A stretch of DNA of 64,000 nucleotides from Nitrososphaerales archaeon (GTDB lineage Archaea; Thermoproteota; Nitrososphaeria; Nitrososphaerales; Gagatemarchaeaceae): positions 1 to 64,000 of the forward strand of contig JACWAI010000015.1 in NCBI GenBank assembly GCA_014874415.1. Reading direction: 5' to 3'. The notes beneath the pieces were generated by a model. It searched no databases. It was not told the origin of the DNA and saw only the letters and a list, made by a program, of their open reading frames with translations. Below are positions 38,187 to 47,167 of the stretch, piece after piece (position 1 is the stretch's first letter; each line of letters opens with the position of its first letter). The position numbers were made by a program, and so were the translations under genes.

Positions 38187-39587
38187 ATGTACGACTTCGA
38201 AACCCTGATCGGAGAACTCCTCCAGCAGAAGCCCGGACTGGGCAGAGACGAAGTGCTGCGCCGGATAGAGGATAAGAAGCGGACGGTGGGAGCAGGCTAC
38301 CTTACAGACCAGGGGGCGCTCTTCCTGGTCGCCGGAGAGTTGGGGGTGTCCCTCCGCAAAGAGGACTCGTCTGCTGACCTGACGATCAAGGACCTGTACA
38401 TCGGGGCGAACGACGTCACCGTGGTCGCGAGGGTCCTGGCAGTCTATCCGGTGGCCACATACAACAAGAAGGATGGCGGAAAGGGAAAGTATCAGAGGCT
38501 CTCCCTTTTCGACGCCAAGAACACGGTCAGGCTTACCGTGTGGGAGGAGAGCCTGGAACAGGTCGAGAAGCTGGGGCTGAAGGTAGACACCCTGGTAAGA
38601 GTGGCCGACGCCTATGTGAAACAGGGGCTCGACGGCAAGCCCAACCTCAACCTCGGCAAGAGAGGGAGGCTGGAAGTCGTGGACGACGAGAAGGCCTCGT
38701 CGAAACTCCCGCCGATTTCGACAGTGGTTCAGAAGATCCCCAACTTGACCAAGGAGGAGCAGTTCGTCGCCCTGGAGGGCGTTGTAGTTTCCGAGCCGAG
38801 GTACAGCGAATTCGTTAGGTCTGACGGGTCGGAGGGCTCGCTCTACCAGTTCGGGATGGGTCGAGAGGGCGGAAAAGAAGCGCGGATCGTCATCTGGAGC
38901 CCGACCGCGCGCCCCGAGCTCAAGCGGGGCCAGAAGGTGAGGATCACGAACGTAAGATCGAGGCGTTCGAACAACGGGGATTTCGAAGTCCATGGCGATG
39001 CGGGGAGCGCCATAATCGCTGATTCGGCGAAGGCAGAAAGGCTGGTCCTAAGGGTAGCGGCGACAAGCTCCAGCCAGTCGGCGAAGGTCGTCCTGGGCGT
39101 TGGAAAAGACAGGAAGGTGAGGTTCATCGAAGTTGGCAAGGGGGTGAAGGAACCTTCCCAGGATGAGGTAGTCGGCGTGACCCCGGATGAAGCGACAGAA
39201 GGGAGACTGTACTGCAGGAGCCCGAACTCGGTGCAGCCGGCCGACGAGACGTTGCCTGGTCTCGGCGAACTCGCTCTGAAGCTCCAGGAAGTGAAAGAGG
39301 AAGACGCCCAGATCATGGTCGAGGTCATAGCCCTTTCCCACGGAAGCGTCGACGACGTCCACCTGAGAGACGGGACGACGGTGAAGAAGGGGGAACTGGT
39401 GGTGGGAGATGATACTGGTGAGATGAAGCTCGTCGCCTGGAGAGACCTTTCGGGGAGAGTTTCAGGCATCCAGCCCGGCGAGAGGCTCAGGATAGTAGGC
39501 GTGGCTTCCAAGTCCATGAAGATGGGCGCCTGGATTCTGCAGCTTTCAAACTTCAGCGTCGTCGAAAGGCTGAGGGGACGCGGCTAG
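38187..39587 (+). CDS. Replication factor A-like multi-OB-fold protein
   Basis: The 466 residues form an N-terminal helical region (about 1-65) and several OB folds: LTIKDLYIGANDVTVVARVL (about 64-170), VALEGVVVSEPRYSEF (about 195-285), and a last one with KGELVVGDDTGEMKLVAWRD (about 390-465). OB repeats with TxxxxLxVWxE-type patterns mark archaeal RPA, which coats single-stranded DNA. No Cys4 zinc finger is visible. The start is 3 bases after the aminotransferase stop. The stop overlaps the stop of a minus-strand microprotein gene. Confidence 0.82.
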   Translation: MYDFETLIGELLQQKPGLGRDEVLRRIEDKKRTVGAGYLTDQGALFLVAGELGVSLRKEDSSADLTIKDLYIGANDVTVVARVLAVYPVATYNKKDGGKGKYQRLSLFDAKNTVRLTVWEESLEQVEKLGLKVDTLVRVADAYVKQGLDGKPNLNLGKRGRLEVVDDEKASSKLPPISTVVQKIPNLTKEEQFVALEGVVVSEPRYSEFVRSDGSEGSLYQFGMGREGGKEARIVIWSPTARPELKRGQKVRITNVRSRRSNNGDFEVHGDAGSAIIADSAKAERLVLRVAATSSSQSAKVVLGVGKDRKVRFIEVGKGVKEPSQDEVVGVTPDEATEGRLYCRSPNSVQPADETLPGLGELALKLQEVKEEDAQIMVEVIALSHGSVDDVHLRDGTTVKKGELVVGDDTGEMKLVAWRDLSGRVSGIQPGERLRIVGVASKSMKMGAWILQLSNFSVVERLRGRG

Positions 39588-39715
39588 GCCTTCGAGCGCC
39601 TCAGCATCTCATACTCGTATACGAAAACTATCACCAAGCCCACGACAAAAAGCGCAATCATGGTCGTGCTGAGGAAGTTGTAGTAGCCGTTGATGTTGAG
39701 GAATGGGATGTGCAT
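39584..39715 (-). CDS. 43-residue single-helix membrane protein
   Basis: From ATG 39715 to TAG 39584-39586, the frame encodes MHIPFLNINGYYNFLSTTMI, then ALFVVGLVIVFVYEYEMLRR and SKA. One transmembrane helix (about 15-33) is followed by a short acidic-to-basic tail. A minus-strand TATA-like gcttaaaat lies about 25-35 bases before the ATG. Its stop overlaps the RPA stop on the other strand. Too small to assign; small helix proteins of this type can be subunits of membrane complexes. Confidence 0.65.
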   Translation of the reverse strand: MHIPFLNINGYYNFLSTTMIALFVVGLVIVFVYEYEMLRRSKA

Positions 39716-39836
39716 TTCAGCGGCCGCGAAGTTGGCGTCTCATTTTAAGCGTTGCTAGCGCTCCGCGATGAGGAGGAGGTTTGTCTCATCTTTCATGGTG
39801 AGTCTTTTAATCCCAAGTTTCGACCGTGCGCCCAGT

Positions 39837-39984
39837 GCCGAGGTGGCCTAGCCTAGTTATGGCACCAGGCTACACCCGACAGGGTGAAACTCATAATCCT
39901 GGGCTGGGACGAGAGATCTGGGGAGCCCCATGCGGGATGTTCCGAGGGGCCCAGAGGTCGGGGGCGCGAATCCCCCCCTCGGCA
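39837..39984 (+). tRNA. Elongator tRNA-Met(CAU) with two introns
   Basis: Acceptor GCCGAGG (39837-39843) pairs CCTCGGC (39977-39983), A73. The anticodon loop CTCATAA (39890-39896) gives CAU, and stem TCCTG pairs with CAGG plus A. The 148-base span needs about 72 bases removed. The best reading is an intron of about 19 bases (about 39870-39888) at 30/31 and one of about 53 bases (about 39902-39954) at the 43/44-45 region; exact edges are not certain. The T stem GGGGG/CCCCC encloses CGCGAAT, lacking U54-U55, and there is one base too many before the anticodon stem. It may be degraded, or the introns may be placed slightly differently. Confidence 0.7.
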
Positions 39985-40023
39985 CCATCGAGCTATGTTA
40001 GCCGGCCTCGACGTTGAGGAGAG

Positions 40024-40111
40024 AGCCACGGGTGGGATTCGGACCCACGACATCCACCTCTTTGGGTTAGCGCATACCAAGGTGGCGCTCTAGCCACTGA
40101 GCCACCGTGGC
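40024..40111 (-). tRNA. tRNA-Thr(GGU) with one intron
   Basis: On the minus strand GCCACGG pairs CCGTGGC with U73. D arm GCTC-AGTGGCTA-GAGC. The anticodon stem CCACC/GGTGG encloses T-T-GGT-A, then 15 bases (40060-40074), then A38. The intron is at the canonical 37/38 place; removal gives a 73-base tRNA. The T loop is TCCGAAT. U73 and GGU give threonine, the second threonine tRNA in the window. Confidence 0.9.
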
Positions 40112-40189
40112 ACTCTGGTCGGCACCGACCGAATTGGATTCTTAACCTTTGAAGTTCAGAATTCGCAGAATGCGGTAGGCAACCTCCGC

Positions 40190-41407
40190 CTAGCCTTGGA
40201 TTATCCCGCCACCTGCTACCACTGTGGTCGTAGCTGAAGCAGTAGAGTTATCCTCGAATGTGGCTATGAATATGAGGACATAGACGTCGCCCTTTGCCAC
40301 AGGTGGATTGGTGAAACCGCCTTTGTACCACTCGACGAACTGAGTGTACGTAGAGTCGTTCCATCGTTGGACGCCCTGATCAGTGCCGTTGACGATGAGT
40401 TGCAGGCTCTTCAGAGGCGCTGGTCCATCGAAGTAGATGAAGCCGTTGAGATACGGACTGGGATATCCGCAATTTGAAGAGCAGAGGCCGAATCCTTGCA
40501 GGCTGATCCCCCTCACGCTGAAGTATGCGAAGGTAGTCTGGTTCCAGAGGTCCTTTACTTCGACGGTGTACGGCATCGCTTGGAATTGGCTGAAGTAGTC
40601 GTTGTAGAGCGCCTTCAGTCCGCGAGTTATCGTGTCGTTCGAGGTCGAGTCGATCCCGACGTAGGTTCCGTTGGCGGGAAGCGTCCAGTAACCACCCAGC
40701 GCCGAACCTCCTCCGCATGAATATGTCAGGTGGGTCGAGCTACCGTATGTGCTTGTGGTGCCGTCATAGATCTCCGTCCCGCTTATCACCTCATAGGTTG
40801 TAGTGCTGCACCCGCCGGTGAAGGTGTTGAGCTGCATCTTCAGAGTTTGTGGCTTGAAGTCGCTGCTGTACGAGGAGTTGGCGGATAGGACGGCCGTATC
40901 GCTCTGAGGCAGGAACTCGACGTTCTGGACGTAGGATTGGAAGTAGTAGGGGTTCGGGCATGAAATCCTCACTGGAGGAGCGAGTATCACAGGTTGGCCT
41001 GCCTCCGAGATGTTCGACGAAGTGTAGTGCCCTTCGAAGAGGGCGAATCCGAAGATGCCGCCAACCTGGCTGAGCCCGCAGATGTAGTCGCTCCTGTCCC
41101 AGCTGTCTATGGTAGCATAGGCCGAGGGGTTCACCTGAAGGGAAACGTTCTGAGCGAGCGTGTTGGCGAGCGACACCCCCACTTGGAGGGACTCGCTTCT
41201 TGATACCCCCGTAGCATTCATCGTAATCTCAAATCGAAGCCCCTGCGAAGAGATGGGTGAGTATAAGGTGGTCAGATTCTCGCCAGAGGACGAATTTTGG
41301 TTCGCAGGGCGTGGCACTAATGAGACGAACGCGAACCCGGCAGCCACTATGAGAGCGATGATGACGAAGGTGACCATTGCTCCAATCGCCGGCCGAGGAC
41401 CGCGCAC
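40190..41407 (-). CDS. Membrane-anchored surface protein
   Basis: The 405-residue protein opens MRGPRPAIGAMVTFVIIALI followed by VAAGFAFV, an N-terminal helix preceded by a basic RGxxxAIG like archaeal pilin or archaellin leaders. The remainder is a beta-rich, S/T/N/G/Y-rich ectodomain with many N-x-S/T sites and scattered cysteines (DYICGL, CGLCSSNCGYP-like patches). This is the make-up of archaeal surface or pilin-like proteins. No further domain is recognised. GTG 41407 is the start. It lies between tRNA genes and a TnpB element. Confidence 0.75.
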   Translation of the reverse strand: MRGPRPAIGAMVTFVIIALIVAAGFAFVSLVPRPANQNSSSGENLTTLYSPISSQGLRFEITMNATGVSRSESLQVGVSLANTLAQNVSLQVNPSAYATIDSWDRSDYICGLSQVGGIFGFALFEGHYTSSNISEAGQPVILAPPVRISCPNPYYFQSYVQNVEFLPQSDTAVLSANSSYSSDFKPQTLKMQLNTFTGGCSTTTYEVISGTEIYDGTTSTYGSSTHLTYSCGGGSALGGYWTLPANGTYVGIDSTSNDTITRGLKALYNDYFSQFQAMPYTVEVKDLWNQTTFAYFSVRGISLQGFGLCSSNCGYPSPYLNGFIYFDGPAPLKSLQLIVNGTDQGVQRWNDSTYTQFVEWYKGGFTNPPVAKGDVYVLIFIATFEDNSTASATTTVVAGGGIIQG

Positions 41408-41504
41408 GTGTACGTTGTAGCAAAAGAGAGCCTATAATTCTACCTGCAAGAACACTGGTGATTCCAGAGTTGCTCTCTAAGTTCGATTCTCTTGTGACAT
41501 CCTC

Positions 41505-42701
41505 CTACCCCTGAAGAGATAGGCTTCTCGCTTCACTGCTCGGGCTTACCCATTCCCTGAGGGAGGGCAGAGGTCCTTGCTCTGCGGGTGACGAGCCCCT
41601 GTCCGGGGCCGGGCTTCTTTGGATGCCAAGCCTTTTGATGAGGAGGGCAGAGTTGACGTCCCTCTGGATCTCGATGCCGCACCTAGGACACTTGTGCTCC
41701 CTCTCTGCCAGGTCCTTGGGAACCCATTGGAGGCAGTTGTGGCAGAACTGGGTGGTGCCCCAGGGGTCGACGAAGATTGTGTGCTTGCCGAGTAATTCTG
41801 CCTTGAAGATGGCCTTGCGAGCGAAGTTGCCCCAAGAGGCATCCGATATGGATTTGGCGAGGGAGTGGTTGCGGAGCATCCCTGCGACGTTCAGCTTCTC
41901 CAGTACGAGGACGTCGTTCTTCATGAAGACTTGATGGACCAGCTTGTTCTGGAAGTCTTCCCTCTGCCTTCGCACGTGCAGGTGGAGCCTGGCGAGCTCG
42001 CGCCCGAGTTCGAGGCGACGCTTCGAGCCCTTGTGCTTCCTTGAGAAGTGATGTTGGATGCGAGCAATCTTGGTCTCCGACAACCCAAGGAACTTGGGGT
42101 ACTCGATCGACGTCGAGTCGTCTAAGGCCACGAACTTCTCGAGTCCCACGTCGGCGCCTCTTATCCTGTTTGCAGATATCTCAGCGATGGGTCTCTTGGC
42201 TGGTACCTCACGCTCGGTGATGAAGATTGCGTGCCATTCGCCGTCGCCTTCGCGCTTGATCGTGAGGCGCTTCACCTTTCCCAGCAGAGGGCGGTGGACG
42301 AAGATGCGGACGTAGCCGAGACCGGACAGGAGGAGTCCCCTTTCTGGATTCAGCCTGAACCCCGACTGCGGATACGTCAGCGAGTTGTACCTGTGGGGCT
42401 TCTTCCATTTCGGGATCCTCGCCCTCCCTTCGAAGAAGTTCCTGAACGACCTGTGGATCCTGTCACCGACGTTCTGGACGACCTGGCTGTGTATTTCTTG
42501 GAGTTGCGCATTGTGTTTCCGAGCATCCAGAGCCAGAGCCCTGAACGTTGTCTTTGATGTCGACTTTTTCTCTTCCCTGTATCTCCTCATCTCCTCGGCC
42601 TTCAAGTCGTTATAGAGGTTGCAAAGTGAGAGCAGGGAGCGATTGAGCCGCTTCTCCTGTTCTGGTTTGGGGTAGAGTCTGTACTTGAAGGCAGAGAGCA
42701 T
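41505..42701 (-). CDS. tnpB: TnpB RNA-guided nuclease (IS605 OrfB)
   Basis: The 398 residues contain all parts of an active TnpB. The N-terminal wedge-like domain opens MLSAFKYRLYPKPEQEKRLN. RuvC Asp is in GADVGLEKFVALDD (about residue 184), Glu in LVLEKLNVAGM (about 270), a zinc ribbon in FCHNCLQW and HKCPRCG (about 320-340), and the third Asp in IQRDVNSALLI (about 348). The tail GIQRSPAPDRGSSP to the end is low-complexity and overlaps the presumed omega-RNA. TnpB cuts DNA next to a short TAM with a guide from the right flank. Confidence 0.92.
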   Translation of the reverse strand: MLSAFKYRLYPKPEQEKRLNRSLLSLCNLYNDLKAEEMRRYREEKKSTSKTTFRALALDARKHNAQLQEIHSQVVQNVGDRIHRSFRNFFEGRARIPKWKKPHRYNSLTYPQSGFRLNPERGLLLSGLGYVRIFVHRPLLGKVKRLTIKREGDGEWHAIFITEREVPAKRPIAEISANRIRGADVGLEKFVALDDSTSIEYPKFLGLSETKIARIQHHFSRKHKGSKRRLELGRELARLHLHVRRQREDFQNKLVHQVFMKNDVLVLEKLNVAGMLRNHSLAKSISDASWGNFARKAIFKAELLGKHTIFVDPWGTTQFCHNCLQWVPKDLAEREHKCPRCGIEIQRDVNSALLIKRLGIQRSPAPDRGSSPAEQGPLPSLREWVSPSSEARSLSLQG

Positions 42702-42752
42702 GCTATGATTAAGAGCGATTCTAAATATTTAACGACCACTGCTCGGTTTCAT

Positions 42753-42773
42753 CCCACCCGCAAACGGGGTGGG
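42753..42773. repeat. Left-end hairpin of the TnpB element
   Basis: CCCACCC (42753-42759) and GGGTGGG (42767-42773) form a perfect 7-bp stem around GCAAACG. Subterminal hairpins of this kind are recognised by the HUH transposase TnpA of IS200/IS605 elements. It lies 52 bases upstream of the tnpB start. Confidence 0.65.
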
Positions 42774-42820
42774 TTTTCCCGCTCACTCTTATAACGCTCT
42801 GGATGGTCAGGAGCCCCTGC

Positions 42821-43546
42821 TTGAGCGAACAGTCTTCTGAAATCATCCTTGCACAGGAACAGGGCGTGACGATGCGGGACGCAGGGCGAAAGAAGGAGAT
42901 CGAGGCAGAATTTGGTTTCGATGAAACCGAAGGAACCCTAGTCCTCACCAACAGGAGGTTGGTCTTCGTGTGCACCAATGAGAAGGAGGAGGACATGCCT
43001 GGAGAGAACCTTTTGGACCCCACCAGTAGGATAAGCCTCGTATACTCTGACGTCGAAGACATGAATGAAATACCTCAGGAGCCCCCGAACGTCTTCGTCC
43101 CCATCGCGTCCATTTCATTGGTGGAAGGGCACAAAGAAGGGATTGGGAGGCCCAGCCTGGAGATCGCCTGGTCAGACGCCGGAGGCAAGCATGGTGTAGT
43201 CTTCACTCAGGAGTTGAAGAAACATGGCGGGAAGAACTTGAACGATTGGGCCCGGACGATAGAGAACATCAGGGAGGGAAAGCAGAAGCTCGTTGCCATT
43301 CCGCCGACTCCATCCTCTGACACCCTCGAAGGGAAGATTGTGCATGTTCTTTCAGACATGCAAGAGAAGGGCGTCTTTGCTATCGAGGAGGCTATGGAGA
43401 GCGAGTTCAAGGTAGAGCTGGACCCAGACCAGGTACAGGCGGCCTGCGACAAGCTCGCATCTCAGGGGTTGCTCAGAAGGTACCCGGATGCCTCTGGAGA
43501 TGTGTTCTACAGGAAGGCTTCGGCTCTGGGCGAAGACAGTCTTTGA
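42821..43546 (+). CDS. PH/GRAM-like domain protein with winged helix
   Basis: From TTG 42821 (ATG 42803 also possible but upstream of the expected transcript start) the protein is 241 residues. The first 150 look like a PH-like beta barrel with GTLVLTNRRLVFVCTNE, the GRAM/bPH signature. The last 70 form a winged helix (EGKIVHVLSDMQEKGVFAIE, QVQAACDKLASQGLLRRYPD). A TATA-like cttataac (42786-42793) lies at the edge of the TnpB element, so its promoter borders the insertion. Function unknown. Confidence 0.7.
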   Translation: MSEQSSEIILAQEQGVTMRDAGRKKEIEAEFGFDETEGTLVLTNRRLVFVCTNEKEEDMPGENLLDPTSRISLVYSDVEDMNEIPQEPPNVFVPIASISLVEGHKEGIGRPSLEIAWSDAGGKHGVVFTQELKKHGGKNLNDWARTIENIREGKQKLVAIPPTPSSDTLEGKIVHVLSDMQEKGVFAIEEAMESEFKVELDPDQVQAACDKLASQGLLRRYPDASGDVFYRKASALGEDSL

Positions 43547-43578
43547 AGTGGGTCCTGGGGCTCTAACGGTGGATCCCG

Positions 43579-43938
43579 TTACCTGCCGGACAGAATCATC
43601 TGAGTAGCCGTCCCTCGCGCCACGTCCTTTCCTTCGTCGTTCTTCAGGACGGACTCGACCATCGCGATTTTCGTTCCCCTATGGACTACGTTGGCCTCGG
43701 CTGAGATTTCGCCTTTGATGACAGGGCGTAGGAAGTTCATTTTCAGCTCAAGCGTGGTGAACGACTCCCCATCCTTCAGCGTGCTCATCACGGCGATTCC
43801 CATCGTTGCGTCTGCGAGATCGGTCATGATCCCTCCGTGAAGCGTTCCCATCGGATTGTGGAATCTCTGGTCCACCGTCAGACTGACCTTGGCTTTTCCT
43901 TCCCCGATGCTGACAAGTTTCATCCCGAGCGTTGTCAT
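43579..43938 (-). CDS. PaaI-type hotdog thioesterase
   Basis: The 119 residues have NPMGTLHGGIMTDLADATMG, the catalytic HGGxxxxLxD region of PaaI/YbgC-like thioesterases, and ELKMNFLRPVIKGEISAEA, the next strand set. These enzymes hydrolyse acyl-CoA thioesters. ATG 43938 gives a short N-terminus, normal for the family. Likely substrate is an aryl- or short-chain acyl-CoA; no operon context helps. Confidence 0.85.
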   Translation of the reverse strand: MTTLGMKLVSIGEGKAKVSLTVDQRFHNPMGTLHGGIMTDLADATMGIAVMSTLKDGESFTTLELKMNFLRPVIKGEISAEANVVHRGTKIAMVESVLKNDEGKDVARGTATQMILSGR

Positions 43939-44125
43939 GATTGGAGGGGGGCCGCCTTCCCTTGCTTGATCTCTTTGATCCTATCTCCGAGAGAATCCAA
44001 TGGTTGATGCTCACACTTCAGTGTGGGAACATAAAGTTGTCTCGGCATGAGCCATGTTGTTCGCACCACTAGAACACCCGTTCTGGGCTCTAGGCTAAAC
44101 TCGGCGCCATTTCCTAGGGTGGACT

Positions 44126-46108
44126 ATGCGAGTTGCTGGCGCACAATCTGCATTGCGGGGTGAAGCGGGAGTGTTTGTGGTCGCAATCATCGGCGTCGCT
44201 GCCTTGGTCGCTGTTTTCGCGTTCGTCCCGCCGGCGACGCAGTCGATCGTTTCAACAGGAGGCTCGACGCCCAAGACCGCCCTGCAGGGTCTGAAATCCT
44301 TCCAGAGCTACTCTCAACTTCAGGATTACATGTCGGCGAACGCCAAGAGCGCCCAGCAGTACAATATGTGGGGCGTCGGGTTCGGTGGCTGGGGACCGGT
44401 GGTGCCTGGCGCCCTCGGGGCGGTGACCTTCACCGCCGAGGCGACCATGACCGAGTCGTCCGCGACGGAATCTTCAATCGGCAATTTGCCCTCCTACACC
44501 GGGACCAACAACCAAGTCCAGGGCGTCGACGAGCTCGACAGGGTGAAGACAGACGGCACCCACCTGTTCGTTGCGACCCAGGATTCGGTGGCACTCATCG
44601 ACGCATACCCGCCCAACTCGACCTCCATTCTTTCGAGCCTGTCTTTCCCCAGCCACCAGATGCTGGGACTCGAGGCTGCAGCTAACCGGCTGATGGTCTT
44701 GGTTCAGACGAACTCAGGAACAGGAGGCGTTGGGCTCCTCCTCTACGACACGACGAATCTGGCTTCGCCAGTCTTGATGCAGAACGTGACGATTCCAGGA
44801 AACTTCGTGGGTGCGAGGATGGCGGACGGCTACCTGTACGCCATCGTACAACAGCCCTCGTACACGTTCAACGGCCAGGGCAACGCGACGGCGGCCATGC
44901 CCGTGGCGGGCCAAGGCGGGGTCGAAACGGAGCTGTCTCCAACTTCGGTATTCTACACTAACAACACCGCCCAAATCAACTTCTACACGATGATTTCGAG
45001 TGTCAGCATATCAACTGGGAAGGAGAGCGTCATTTCTGTGCTCACGGGGCCTTCAGCAACGATCTATGTCTCAACGTCTAACATCTACGTGGCGTACGCT
45101 AACTATCTCGACCTTTACGACGTCGACGGGATTCCTGGGAACGCATGGAGCGGCGGGGTGATATCCGCGCAGATGGTGGCCCAGTCGCAGAACAGCACTA
45201 TCTTGCGCGCTTCTTACGCCAATGGGACGGTCACGGCTGCCAAGGCGGGAATAGTCCCGGGGACGGTCTTGAACCAGTTCTCCATGGACGAGTACAACGG
45301 TTACTTCAGGATAGCAACCAGCCGCTTCGCCACGATCAACGGAGCGTCCACCACCAGCGATGATGTCTATGTGCTCGACCAGAACATGAAGCAGGTCTCG
45401 TCTCTGCAGAACATAGCGCCAGGCGAGAACATCTACGCTGTCAGGTTCTCAGGAGATACCGGTTATGTGGTCACATACCAGCAGGTCGACCCGCTATTCG
45501 TCATATCGTTCAAGGACATCGCCAAGCCAGTGATACTGAGCGCCCTGAAGGTCACCGGGTACTCCGACTATCTGCACCCGCTCGGGGACGGTTACCTGCT
45601 CGGCATAGGAAAGGAGACAGTCTCGGCCTCGTCCGGCAATTACAGCTACTACCTTGGACTGAAGATTTCGCTCTTCAAAGTGTCCGACAACGGGACGTCC
45701 GCCCAGGTTGCAAAGCTCGATATCGGAGACAGGGGGACGGACTCTCCGGTCCTCAGCGACCATCTGGCATTCACATACGACCCGACGAAGAACATCACGG
45801 TCATACCCCTGACCCTCTTTCAAGTGAGCGGAAACTCTACCTATAACGGGGGCATCCTGGCTGACGGCAACCCGGTGTGGCAGGGAGTTTATGTCATCAA
45901 GTGGAGCCCGACCGGGCTCACGGTGGTGGGAAATGTGTCACAATATCCCGCGGGCCAGAATTACGGGGACTACCCAAACGGCAGCCTTTCAATCGACCGG
46001 AGCGTGATAATCGGGGACTACCTCTACACCATATCGCAAGGCGAAGTGATGGTGAGTAGCATGAGCGGTTCGTTCCCTACCGTCGCTACCGTGAATCTCC
46101 CTCCGTGA
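44126..46108 (+). CDS. Secreted beta-propeller protein (PF09826-like)
   Basis: The 660 residues start with a basic, then hydrophobic segment (about 13-35) acting as signal or anchor. The hallmark GTNNQVQGVDELDRVKTDGT with LFVAT follows (about 135-155), the opening of secreted proteins with a C-terminal beta-propeller. Repeated strands such as IYAVRFSGDTGYVVTYQQVD, ending with DYLYTISQGEVMV, form blades. Many N-x-S/T sites fit an exported glycoprotein. It converges with an aldo/keto reductase, with 2 bases between stops. Confidence 0.85.
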   Translation: MRVAGAQSALRGEAGVFVVAIIGVAALVAVFAFVPPATQSIVSTGGSTPKTALQGLKSFQSYSQLQDYMSANAKSAQQYNMWGVGFGGWGPVVPGALGAVTFTAEATMTESSATESSIGNLPSYTGTNNQVQGVDELDRVKTDGTHLFVATQDSVALIDAYPPNSTSILSSLSFPSHQMLGLEAAANRLMVLVQTNSGTGGVGLLLYDTTNLASPVLMQNVTIPGNFVGARMADGYLYAIVQQPSYTFNGQGNATAAMPVAGQGGVETELSPTSVFYTNNTAQINFYTMISSVSISTGKESVISVLTGPSATIYVSTSNIYVAYANYLDLYDVDGIPGNAWSGGVISAQMVAQSQNSTILRASYANGTVTAAKAGIVPGTVLNQFSMDEYNGYFRIATSRFATINGASTTSDDVYVLDQNMKQVSSLQNIAPGENIYAVRFSGDTGYVVTYQQVDPLFVISFKDIAKPVILSALKVTGYSDYLHPLGDGYLLGIGKETVSASSGNYSYYLGLKISLFKVSDNGTSAQVAKLDIGDRGTDSPVLSDHLAFTYDPTKNITVIPLTLFQVSGNSTYNGGILADGNPVWQGVYVIKWSPTGLTVVGNVSQYPAGQNYGDYPNGSLSIDRSVIIGDYLYTISQGEVMVSSMSGSFPTVATVNLPP

Positions 46109-46110
46109 GC

Positions 46111-47094
46111 TCACTCGTGCCCTAACACTGGATGCGGGCGGTAAGGCTCCTCGAGGCGTTCCATGTCTGCTGGCTTCACCTTGATGTCAACCGCTTCGAC
46201 CAGCTCCTCCAGCTGCTCGACCTTTGTCGGGCCGATAATGGGTGAGGCTACGTCCTTCTTGGTGATGAGCCAGGCGAGAGCGAGCTGGGCTGGGGTGACT
46301 CCCTTGTCCCCGGCGGTCTCCTGTAGTCGCTCGACGATGTCGAAGTCCTCTGGGTGGAAGTAACGCCCCTTCAGATACCTGTCCTTCCTGTATCGGACGT
46401 TCGAAGGCTTGGATCTGCGCTTGTATTTGCCCGTCAGGAAGCCCCTGCCGAGTGGACTCCATGGGAGGAGCGGTATCCCCTCATCCCTGCATAGCGGTAT
46501 CATCTCCCTCTCCTCTTCCCTGTATGCGAGGTTGTAGTGGTTCTGCATCGTCTTGAAGCGCTCCAGGCCCAGCTTCTCGCTGGCGTGGAGTGCTTTGGCG
46601 AACTGCCACGCCCACATGCTCGAACCTCCCAGGTGGTCGACGACCCCATCCTGCCTGACCGCCTCCGTAAGCGTCCTGAGGACCTGCTCGATGGGGGTCT
46701 CGTAGTCCCACCTGTGTATCTGGTACAGGTCTATCCTGTCTGTTCCGAGGTTGGCCAGCGACCTCTTCAGGTTACGCCTGATGTGCTTCTTCCCCAGGCC
46801 CCTTTCGTCCGGGCCGTCTCCTGTGGGGAGGCCAACCTTGGTGGCGAGGACGATCTGGTCCCTCCTTCCTTTCAATGCCTTCCCGACGATCTGCTCGGAT
46901 CTGCCGTTCGAATAGACGTCTGCCGTGTCGAAGAAGTTGATTCCCAAGTCTACTGCCCTGTCGATTATCTTCTTCGAGTCGTCATATCCCACGGTCCATT
47001 CGAAGCCGGGAGCGTCAGACCCGCCGAAGCTCATGCAGCCTATGCAAAGTCTCGAGACCTTCAGGCCCGTGCTCCCCAGAGTTGTGTATCTCAT
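46111..47094 (-). CDS. Aldo/keto reductase (YajO/Tas-like)
   Basis: The 327-residue protein opens MRYTTLGSTGLKVSRLCIGC and has FFDTADVYSNGRSEQIVGKA (Asp, Tyr), LATKVGLPTG (Lys), DLYQIHRWDYETP (His) and PIIGPTKVEQLEE (nucleotide site). The longer loops and the HRWD motif place it in the 320-residue group with YajO/Tas, apart from the two shorter reductases earlier in the window. Substrate unknown. It is divergent from the PPOX-type gene at 47168. Confidence 0.9.
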   Translation of the reverse strand: MRYTTLGSTGLKVSRLCIGCMSFGGSDAPGFEWTVGYDDSKKIIDRAVDLGINFFDTADVYSNGRSEQIVGKALKGRRDQIVLATKVGLPTGDGPDERGLGKKHIRRNLKRSLANLGTDRIDLYQIHRWDYETPIEQVLRTLTEAVRQDGVVDHLGGSSMWAWQFAKALHASEKLGLERFKTMQNHYNLAYREEEREMIPLCRDEGIPLLPWSPLGRGFLTGKYKRRSKPSNVRYRKDRYLKGRYFHPEDFDIVERLQETAGDKGVTPAQLALAWLITKKDVASPIIGPTKVEQLEELVEAVDIKVKPADMERLEEPYRPHPVLGHE

Positions 47095-47167
47095 AGAGCC
47101 GACGCGCCAGTTGCTTCGTTAAAGGGTTGGCGACACTCTTAATCCGAGGGACCTCCCGCATGGTTGC

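Larger units (their letters stand above)
41480..42780 (-). mobile_element. TnpB-only IS200/IS605-family element (approximate ends)
   Basis: A complete tnpB is flanked by a 7-bp hairpin (42753-42773) on its 5' side and, past its stop, by a segment ending in ggatgtcac (minus strand, about 41494-41505), like right ends of this family. No tnpA is present, so movement would need a transposase supplied elsewhere. The last 130 bases of tnpB are highly structured and GC-rich, as expected where the guide (omega) RNA scaffold overlaps the 3' end. Terminal bases are not defined. Confidence 0.7.

Noticed and set aside
37587-38993. 468-residue minus-strand frame over the aminotransferase and RPA genes
   Set aside because: Both plus-strand genes have strong family motifs; this frame crosses their boundary with no domain.
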